Positions 16,001 to 22,398 of a stretch of 35,505 nucleotides of DNA are shown piece after piece. The notes beneath the pieces are model-generated. The model worked only from the letters and a program-made list of their open reading frames with translations. It did not search any database and was not told the DNA's origin. The stretch lies in the NCBI GenBank assembly GCA_903918045.1, contig CAIXCY010000011.1, forward strand, positions 1 through 35,505, written 5' to 3'. The DNA is from an uncultured Bacteroidia bacterium. Its GTDB lineage: Bacteria > Bacteroidota > Bacteroidia > Bacteroidales > Prolixibacteraceae. The stretch's first letter is position 1; each line of letters opens with the position of its first letter. A program made the translations under genes and the position numbers.

Positions 16001-17101
16001 GAAATTTATATACATCAAAAAGATAACTGGCCAGATTTTACCTGGAGAAGTGAAGAGTTTTTAAACCAATTAAGTGAAGCAAGATATTTGCAGGGACGAT
16101 TAATTGGGAAAATGGAATCATTAGGATTTGAATTGAGAAATGAAGCTTTACTTGACACATTAACATTAGATGTTTTAAAATCAACAGAAATCGAAGGAGA
16201 ATTTTTGAATCCCGACCAGGTTCGTTCATCAATTGCAAGGAGATTGGGAATGGAAATCGCTGGTTCAATTGATTCTGACAGGAACGTTGATGGTATGGTA
16301 GAAATGATGATTGATGCAACTCATTATTGTTTAAGCCCATTGACGGCTGATAGACTTTTTGATTGGCACGCTGCATTGTTCCCAATGGGCAGAAGCGGTA
16401 TATTCAAAATAACTGTTGCCGATTGGCGAAAAGATACAACCGGACCAATGCAAGTTGTTTCTGGTCCAGCAGGAAAAGAAAGAGTTCATCTTCAAGCTTT
16501 TGATGCAGATTTAATTGATACTGAAATGACCCGTTTCCTGAAATGGTTTAACGAAAACGATAGAATTGATTTGGTCATAAAAGCCGCCGTTGCTCATCTT
16601 TGGTTTGTTACAATTCACCCTTTTCAAGAGGGTAATGGGAGGATAACACGGGCATTAACCGATATGTTATTAGCTAAATCAGACAAAAGCACTCAACGAT
16701 TCTATAGCATGTCGGCTCAAATCAGGATAGAAAGAAAACAATACTATGAAATACTTGAGAAAACACAAAAAGGAGATCTCGATATAACGAAATGGGTAAA
16801 ATGGTTTTTAAGCTGTTTAATAAATGCCCTAAAAGCAACAGACACAATATTAACAAATGTCTTATTCAAAGCCGATTTTTGGAATAAACATTCAAAGACA
16901 ATTATTAACGAGAGACAGAAAAAGTTAATTAATAAATTATTAGATGGATTTGAAGGAAAACTGACTTCGTCAAAATGGGTAAAGATTGCAAAATGCTCAA
17001 AAGATACAGCAATTCGAGATATGAACGATTTGATAAATAAAGACATATTGCAAAAAGAAGCCCCGGGAGGAAGAAGTACAAATTACGAACTGAAAAAATG
17101 A
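15998..17101 (+). CDS. class II Fic family AMP-transferase with N-terminal DUF4172 and C-terminal winged helix
   Basis: Fic enzymes transfer AMP (sometimes other phosphate groups) from a nucleotide to protein hydroxyls. In the 367-residue protein, residues ~1-90 are the DUF4172 region (IYIHQKDNWPDFTW...LQGRLIGKMESLGFEL). It contains the inhibitory helix motif S62-TEI-E66-G67, of the (S/T)xxxE(G/N) type that marks class II, self-inhibited Fic proteins. The Fic core has the complete catalytic loop HPFQEGNGRITR (H207, E211, N213, R215). The last ~60 residues (LTSSKWVKIAKCSKDTAIRD...GGRSTNYEL) form a winged helix-turn-helix, as in Shewanella SoFic-type proteins. The start is set at ATG 15998 (MEIYIHQKDN), matching the usual family N-terminus; ATG 15989 and TTG 15980 are upstream alternatives. 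It is monocistronic in an A+T-rich region, and no antitoxin gene is adjacent. Confidence 0.92.
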   Translation: MEIYIHQKDNWPDFTWRSEEFLNQLSEARYLQGRLIGKMESLGFELRNEALLDTLTLDVLKSTEIEGEFLNPDQVRSSIARRLGMEIAGSIDSDRNVDGMVEMMIDATHYCLSPLTADRLFDWHAALFPMGRSGIFKITVADWRKDTTGPMQVVSGPAGKERVHLQAFDADLIDTEMTRFLKWFNENDRIDLVIKAAVAHLWFVTIHPFQEGNGRITRALTDMLLAKSDKSTQRFYSMSAQIRIERKQYYEILEKTQKGDLDITKWVKWFLSCLINALKATDTILTNVLFKADFWNKHSKTIINERQKKLINKLLDGFEGKLTSSKWVKIAKCSKDTAIRDMNDLINKDILQKEAPGGRSTNYELKK

Positions 17102-17455
17102 ATTAAATGGCTGAAATTCAACTACCTGCAATCCGCCAATGCGTGTAGCTTGCTATGTTATTGTCACATTGGAGGATATTGCAACAACTAACAACTTGCC
17201 TGATAAGAATGAAATTTTAGGTTTCAACAACTAGTCACACAGAACATGGATAATCCGTATCATGCAGACTCCAGGTCTGCCCGTATGAAATTAGCTTATT
17301 CTTTTGATTTTATTTATTGTGCCAATATTGGAATTACGAACCCCTCGTAGTTTAAAGTGTGGCTTGTAAAAATTTTAATATCAAATAAATACATAATAAT
17401 AAAAAGTGTAATTTTATAGCAAGTTACTCATAACCACCTTAAAAAACGATTGCTT
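17102..17455. other. A+T-rich intergenic region between Fic and the EptA-like gene
   Basis: About 350 bases without a credible gene. It contains a short palindrome, GCAGAC-TCCAG-GTCTGC, at 17264-17280, which shares its arms with the one at 15428-15443 on the other side of the Fic gene. No convincing promoter for the next gene could be picked out of the A+T-rich sequence. Confidence 0.45.
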
Positions 17456-18976
17456 ATGTTTAAAAATAATTTAAAAATAACTCAATTTGTTCTTTTAATG
17501 AGTTCTCTTAATTTTTTATTCTTTCATTTTCCATTTTACACCTTTGTCTTGAATAACGTTGATTGTAAGAGTTTGAATGGTATTACAGTTATTGTCAGTA
17601 CAATTATTCTAATGTTGGTTTTAAATTCTTTTGCTTTTTACCTGATTTATTTTCTGTCACGTTTTGTCGGGAAATTTTTATTGGTATTATTCTTTATTAT
17701 CAATGCCGTTGCCGTTTACTTTATTAATACTTACAGTATTATACTGGACGAAAGTATGATTGGTAATGTGCTAAATACCAATTATGAAGAGGCTAGCAAG
17801 TTTTTTTCAATGAAATTAATAGTATACATAATTGTACTTGGTGTTATTCCTGCCATTTATATCATTAAGGTTAAAATAGTGAATGTAACACTGAAGAAAT
17901 TTTTAATCACCTCTTCGCTTACTCTTCTGTTTATCCTAACTTTAGTTTTTGCCAATGCGAGCAATTGGCTGTGGATTGATAAGAATTCGAAAACGTTAGG
18001 CGGACTTGCAATGCCGTGGTCTTATTCGGTAAATATTTCGCTTTTTTATATTCATAATTACAAAAAAAATGAAAAGGAAATTTTATTGCCAAATGCTACA
18101 ATAAAAGATAACCGGAAATCGGTAGTTGTCTTAGTCATCGGAGAATCTGCACGAAGCCAAAATTTCTCGCTGTATGGATACAAGAAAAATACGAATCCAC
18201 TGCTTTCCAAAACAACCAATTTATATCATTTTGATGCAACCTCTTGTGGCACTTATACTACCGCCGGAGTTAAATGTATTTTAGAACATACAAATACAGA
18301 CGATTTATATGAAGTCTTACCCAATTATTTATTTCGGAATAATGTTGAGGTTATTTGGAGAACCACAAACTGGGGAGAACCGCCAGTTCATATCGAAAAG
18401 TATCAAAACAGAGATGTTTTAATGCCAATTTGTAAAGGCGAAGGATGTAATCACGATGAAATTCTTTTGGCTGGTCTAAAGGAACAAATATTAGCCAGTA
18501 AAAAAGATAAAATATTGGTCGTATTGCACACAAGTACAAGTCATGGACCTACGTATAGTAAGAATTACCCGGAACAATTTGAGACTTTTAAACCCGTTTG
18601 TAATAGTGTGGAATTAGGAAATTGTTCCCATGAAGAGCTAATCAATGCCTATGACAATACAATTGTTTATACTGATTTTATTTTAAATCAGATAATTGAA
18701 AATTTAAAACAACTAAATGAGTTTAGTAGTGCAATGATTTTCGTTTCAGACCATGGCGAATCGTTGGGCGAAAAAAATCTCTATACGCATGGGTTACCTT
18801 TAAGTATTGCTCCCAAAGAACAATATGAAATTCCTTTTATCGTTTGGTTATCTGATAGTTCAAAACAACTTAAGCCGAATAAAGTGTTGTCTCAGAATCA
18901 TGTGTTTCATAGTGTGTTGAATTATTTAAGCATACAAAGTCCAATCTATAATGAAGAAATGAACATTTTTAAATAA
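17456..18976 (+). CDS. eptA: phosphoethanolamine transferase, EptA/MCR-like (lipid A modification)
   Basis: This family moves phosphoethanolamine from phosphatidylethanolamine to lipid A or core sugars at the periplasmic face, lowering the negative charge and often giving cationic peptide or polymyxin resistance. The 506-residue protein has about five membrane segments in residues 1-165. The sulfatase-fold domain follows with zinc/nucleophile residues in the right order: VIGESARSQNFSLYGY (E230), SCGTYTTAGVKC with candidate nucleophile T268 between paired C264 and C274, LHTSTSHGPTY (H358, H363), SDHGESLGE (D432, H433) and H445 before LPLSIAPKEQ. Further cysteine pairs (CKGEGC, C382/C390) resemble the disulfides of MCR/EptA. 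ATG 17456 is preferred to TTG 17450. The A+T-rich composition and isolation suggest horizontal transfer. The exact acceptor is not shown. Confidence 0.9.
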   Translation: MFKNNLKITQFVLLMSSLNFLFFHFPFYTFVLNNVDCKSLNGITVIVSTIILMLVLNSFAFYLIYFLSRFVGKFLLVLFFIINAVAVYFINTYSIILDESMIGNVLNTNYEEASKFFSMKLIVYIIVLGVIPAIYIIKVKIVNVTLKKFLITSSLTLLFILTLVFANASNWLWIDKNSKTLGGLAMPWSYSVNISLFYIHNYKKNEKEILLPNATIKDNRKSVVVLVIGESARSQNFSLYGYKKNTNPLLSKTTNLYHFDATSCGTYTTAGVKCILEHTNTDDLYEVLPNYLFRNNVEVIWRTTNWGEPPVHIEKYQNRDVLMPICKGEGCNHDEILLAGLKEQILASKKDKILVVLHTSTSHGPTYSKNYPEQFETFKPVCNSVELGNCSHEELINAYDNTIVYTDFILNQIIENLKQLNEFSSAMIFVSDHGESLGEKNLYTHGLPLSIAPKEQYEIPFIVWLSDSSKQLKPNKVLSQNHVFHSVLNYLSIQSPIYNEEMNIFK

Positions 18977-19067
18977 TTGGGGCTTACTTATCACTTTTAA
19001 CGATGTTGCTGGAATCCTTTATCATGCCTTAACTTATACGATTGCTTTGGTGATCAGCGATTTAATC

Positions 19068-19110
19068 GTGAAGGTCTGACTAAAAGAGAAATTTATAGCC
19101 AGACCTTCAC
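19068..19110. repeat. long hairpin, copy 2 of the repeated stem sequence
   Basis: A 15-base stem with one mismatch: GTGAAGGTCTGACTA (19068-19082) and TAGCCAGACCTTCAC (19096-19110) around a 13-base loop. Arms match copy 1 at 15008-15054 in 13 of 15 bases each. It sits between the convergent EptA-like and ABC ATPase genes, where a bidirectional terminator would be expected, but there is no T-run. Confidence 0.75.
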
Positions 19111-19139
19111 CCATGGTTACATCCTCAGTGAAATTTCTG

Positions 19140-20156
19140 CTAATTTTCAAGCCCCTTTAGATACCCGCAAAGTGATAACAGGGAATCAAATTTAAGTAGT
19201 TCCGCTAAATGAGTGACAGTCCAGTGGGGATAGTTGACAGTAATCTGGATGGTTGATTGATTGGCAGAATCAACCACCTCAAAGCCATTACGAACCAGGG
19301 CTTTAATTGTCCAATTCAGAGGGAGCCCTTCGCCCGTAACGCAGGCAGTTAGTTTCGTCTGTTTGAGAATCCTGAAATCACCCTTTTCCTGATCAAAATA
19401 AATGTTCTTATTTTGAAATATGGCGTTAAAATTGCCATTGAGAATCAGATCTTCAGGCGCCCCCTGTTCCACAGATTCGTGAAGCATGAGCCAGAGCCGG
19501 TCTGATTCGGCAATGGCGGTTGTAAGGTCATGAGTCGAGAACAGGATTGTTTTCCCCTTGTCGCTGGCTAACCGGTGTAAAATATGGACGATCTCGTATT
19601 TATTGGAAAGATCGAGAAAGGCCGTGGGCTCATCCAGAACGATTATATCGGTATTTTGTGCCAGCGTCCGGGCAATCATCACTTTTTGTCGTTCTCCATC
19701 TGAGAGGTGGTTAACCATCCGGTTTTCGTAACCCCTGAGCCCGACTGAGCTGATCGCCTCTTCGATCATATTCATATCTTCTTCCAGCAATTTCCCAAAC
19801 CAGTTGGTATGCGGATACCGTCCCAGGGATACAAGGTCAAAAACTGACAAATTCGATACCCGGATTATCTCGGTAGAGACAAAACTCATCAAAAGGGCAA
19901 GATCCTTTTCCCGATACCTTGAGATCGGTTTTCCACAGATCCGTATATCACCTGAAATAGGGGGCTGGAAACCTGCAATGGTCCTCAGCAGGGTGCTCTT
20001 CCCAACTCCATTCTCCCCAATTATGGCCACAAGTTCCCCTTTGAGCGCATACACCGAGATATCTGATTTAACGACTTTATCCGATTTGGCCTTCCCCTTG
20101 TAGCCAACAGAGGTCCGGGCTAACTCAATTATCTTTTCGGGTTGTTGGTGGATCAT
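19140..20156 (-). CDS. iron-complex/cobalamin-type ABC transporter ATPase (FecE/BtuD-like) with a C-terminal extension
   Basis: The cytoplasmic ATPase powers import of a metal chelate, haem or corrinoid through the permease encoded just upstream. The 338-residue protein shows Walker A GENGVGKST (47-55), Q-loop region MSFVSTEIIR, signature LSDGERQKVMIARTLAQ, Walker B IIVLDEPTAFLD and the H-loop STHD. After the ATPase core, ~80-90 residues form an extra domain (from TKLTACVTGEGLPLNWTIKAL to LSLCGYLKGLEN), alpha/beta in pattern, which simple FecE/BtuD lack. The start is ATG 20156, whose ATGA overlaps the permease stop codon (translational coupling). An upstream in-frame ATG at 20192 is possible. 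The frame extending further upstream lies within the permease gene and is not coding. Confidence 0.9.
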   Translation of the reverse strand: MIHQQPEKIIELARTSVGYKGKAKSDKVVKSDISVYALKGELVAIIGENGVGKSTLLRTIAGFQPPISGDIRICGKPISRYREKDLALLMSFVSTEIIRVSNLSVFDLVSLGRYPHTNWFGKLLEEDMNMIEEAISSVGLRGYENRMVNHLSDGERQKVMIARTLAQNTDIIVLDEPTAFLDLSNKYEIVHILHRLASDKGKTILFSTHDLTTAIAESDRLWLMLHESVEQGAPEDLILNGNFNAIFQNKNIYFDQEKGDFRILKQTKLTACVTGEGLPLNWTIKALVRNGFEVVDSANQSTIQITVNYPHWTVTHLAELLKFDSLLSLCGYLKGLEN

Positions 20157-21211
20157 AATCGGTTGCTGTTTTTGTTCCGAATGATTATCCATATTACAAT
20201 TGGAATTCCGAGTAATGCGGTAACCGAATTGACCGGCAAGGTCTTTTCCGAACCGGGCAGTTGTGAGATGATATCGCTGACAAGCATCATCAGAGCCCCG
20301 ATTAGGATCGTTGCGGGAACCAGGAGGCTGTGTTTCGCCGTTTGCAGAGCCATCCTTGCGATATGGGGAACGGCAATACCAATGAATCCGATTGGACCAC
20401 AAAAGGCGGTGATGCTACCCGCCAGGATTGCTGTTGAGAGAAAGACCATCATCCGGGCAAATCGGATATTCATCCCCATGCTGCGGGCATAATTTTCGCC
20501 TAATAAAAATGCATCGAGAAATTTGGAGGAGAAAAATGCGATAAGGATTCCAATTAACACTGAAGGTAACAGTACGGCCAGCTGGACATTCGTAACGCTT
20601 CCAAGACTCCCCATAGTCCATATCACAAATGACTTTAACATCGATTCGTTGCTGAAATATTGGAGTATATTGACTATCGAGGAGATAGCGCTCGAGATTA
20701 ATAAACCGAGTATAAGTATTGTCATGATCTCTTTAATCCTTGATGAGATCAGTATTATTAAAATCAAAATTAAGCCTGACCCGATCCATGCTGCAGCTAC
20801 AATACCCCATGAGCTTGCCACCGACACAATGCTTCCGCCCAACAATCCTCCGGTTCCCAGCACCAAAAGGGCTACTCCAAGGCTTGCCCCTGAACTAACC
20901 CCCAGAATATATGGTCCGGCGAGGGGGTTGCGAAAAACGGTTTGCATCTGCAGTCCTGCTATCGAGAGTGCAGCTCCGGCAAGAATTGCAGTTATTGCCT
21001 TGGGGACCCGAAACTGATTTATGATCAGAAGTACCTGACTGTTTGCATTTTCAGAATGAAAAATAGCCTTTAGAATTTCGGAAATAGTGATATAATACGA
21101 TCCGATCAGTAAATCGAGGAGGAAAAAAAGGGGTAGAAGAAATGACAGAATCACCAGCACCCTGATTGCGCGGGTATTGTTATGATTCTTATTTGCAGCA
21201 GCTTCGGTCAC
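20153..21211 (-). CDS. FecCD/BtuC-family ABC transporter permease
   Basis: An inner-membrane permease of the type II importer class for siderophores, haem or cobalamin. The 352-residue protein has a first helix at ~14-34, LIGSYYITISEILKAIF, then VPKAITAILAGAALSIAGLQMQTVFRNPLAGPYILGVSSGASLG, the signature N-terminal half of FecCD. The cytoplasmic ATPase-contact region near the end reads GPIGFIGIAVPHIARMALQTAKHSLLVPATILIGALMMLVSDI. About ten helices are predicted, as usual. It begins at 21211, two bases after the stop of the substrate-binding protein, and its stop overlaps the ATPase start, so the three form one operon in the order binding protein, permease, ATPase. Confidence 0.95.
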   Translation of the reverse strand: MTEAAANKNHNNTRAIRVLVILSFLLPLFFLLDLLIGSYYITISEILKAIFHSENANSQVLLIINQFRVPKAITAILAGAALSIAGLQMQTVFRNPLAGPYILGVSSGASLGVALLVLGTGGLLGGSIVSVASSWGIVAAAWIGSGLILILIILISSRIKEIMTILILGLLISSAISSIVNILQYFSNESMLKSFVIWTMGSLGSVTNVQLAVLLPSVLIGILIAFFSSKFLDAFLLGENYARSMGMNIRFARMMVFLSTAILAGSITAFCGPIGFIGIAVPHIARMALQTAKHSLLVPATILIGALMMLVSDIISQLPGSEKTLPVNSVTALLGIPIVIWIIIRNKNSNRL

Positions 21212-21213
21212 CT

Positions 21214-22362
21214 TTACTGTACTCTTTTATAGAAATTAAATAATTGTGTAGTGTCGATTTCCGGGTGGAAGATCCTGACTAAATCTGCAAGGATCAGGTC
21301 GGGTCGTACAACACCTCTCTCCCAGTAATCGTTTCCACCCCCTGGGCCAACTCTCAAATTGTTGTTAAATATAGCTTTTTTTTGAACTTGCGGGAAAGAT
21401 GAGAAGCGGCTGTCGGTAGAAATTAATTCCTCAATGGTATTCACTGTACCGCAATTGATCCAAAAGTCGGCTTTTGCCGAACGGATCACCACCTCCTCCA
21501 ATGAAACTACGAATGCTTCCCGCGAGGAATTATCCTTCCAGAGAAATTCTGCTCCGGCATCATGGATCAATGCTGCCAAATTGGAATGACCACCTGCCAT
21601 CCACCAGGCATCTTTGTACGGTAATCCGGTTAAGACAACAGGGTGTTTCCTGACTGAGCCGACTGTTTGTGCAATCGAATTATAGTTCTTTTCAACCGTT
21701 GAAAAATAAGCTCCGGCTTCTTCACCCTTATTATAAAAAGCGCCAATGAATTTTATCCATTCGGCCTTTGCCAGCGGAGTTTCTTCGAGGTATTCGCCGT
21801 TTAATATAACATTTAAGCCAAGGTCATGCAGCTTATTTAAAAATCCTGTAACATCGCCTCCAACTCCATAGGCAATAATCAGATCTGGTTTTAAACTTAA
21901 AATTAGCTCATAGTTGATCCCCTGGTCGTATCCAACATCTGCAATCTCCTTTTTAGCTATACTTTTTTGAACTTCGGGGTCAGAAACAAAGGAGGTACCC
22001 GAAAGGGCTTTCAGTGAGGAGGTCTCGTGCAGTGCACTTAAAAATCCAACATGGGAAGTAGAAAGGCAGATAACCCTCGTTACAGGGGTTCTTATTACCT
22101 GTTTTCCTTTTAATTCTTCAGGAATTTCAATTGACTGGTCGACTAAATAATAATCAAAACTTATTCCACCCGATTGCTCCCAAGGATTAATAACTGTTAC
22201 TTTGCGGTAATTTCCAAAATTTGTAATCGTAAAACCTTTGGCATTTCTCAGCTTTAAATTTTCGGATATTTTTAGTTTTTCCGGGGATGCTTTTTTACCT
22301 GATTTACAGCTGGATAAACCTAAAATTGAAAACAGGATCAGAATAGGGAAAAATTTCAACAT
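21214..22362 (-). CDS. lipoprotein substrate-binding protein of the FecCD-type importer
   Basis: The 382-residue lipoprotein has signal MLKFFPILILFSILGLSSC with the lipid-modified Cys at residue 19. The body is a TroA/BtuF-like class III binding protein: VTRVICLSTSHVGFLSALHETSSLKALSGT, LSLKPDLIIAYGVGGDVTGFLNKLHDLGLNVILNGEYLEETPLAKAEWIKFIG, and later GGHSNLAALIHDAGAEFLW and RPDLILADLVRIFHPE. These segments identify the family but not the ligand, which is probably an iron chelate, haem or corrinoid. ATG 22362 is preferred because it gives a clean lipoprotein signal; ATG 22386 would add eight residues. It lies 36 bases after the protease gene and two bases before the permease gene. No TonB-dependent receptor is in the cluster. 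Confidence 0.9.
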   Translation of the reverse strand: MLKFFPILILFSILGLSSCKSGKKASPEKLKISENLKLRNAKGFTITNFGNYRKVTVINPWEQSGGISFDYYLVDQSIEIPEELKGKQVIRTPVTRVICLSTSHVGFLSALHETSSLKALSGTSFVSDPEVQKSIAKKEIADVGYDQGINYELILSLKPDLIIAYGVGGDVTGFLNKLHDLGLNVILNGEYLEETPLAKAEWIKFIGAFYNKGEEAGAYFSTVEKNYNSIAQTVGSVRKHPVVLTGLPYKDAWWMAGGHSNLAALIHDAGAEFLWKDNSSREAFVVSLEEVVIRSAKADFWINCGTVNTIEELISTDSRFSSFPQVQKKAIFNNNLRVGPGGGNDYWERGVVRPDLILADLVRIFHPEIDTTQLFNFYKRVQ

Positions 22363-22398
22363 GATAGTATTTGACCAAAACTGCATTAACCAGAAGTA

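Noticed and set aside
15980-17101. Fic-Phd/Doc type toxin-antitoxin pair
   Set aside because: No adjacent antitoxin gene is seen. The inhibitory SxxxEG motif is inside the Fic protein itself, which makes it class II and self-inhibited.
20193-20402. N-terminal extension of 70 or more residues on the ABC ATPase frame
   Set aside because: It lies inside the permease gene in another frame, its residues (WSNRIHWYCRSPYRKDG...) match no ABC domain, and an ATGA overlap at 20156 gives a natural start.
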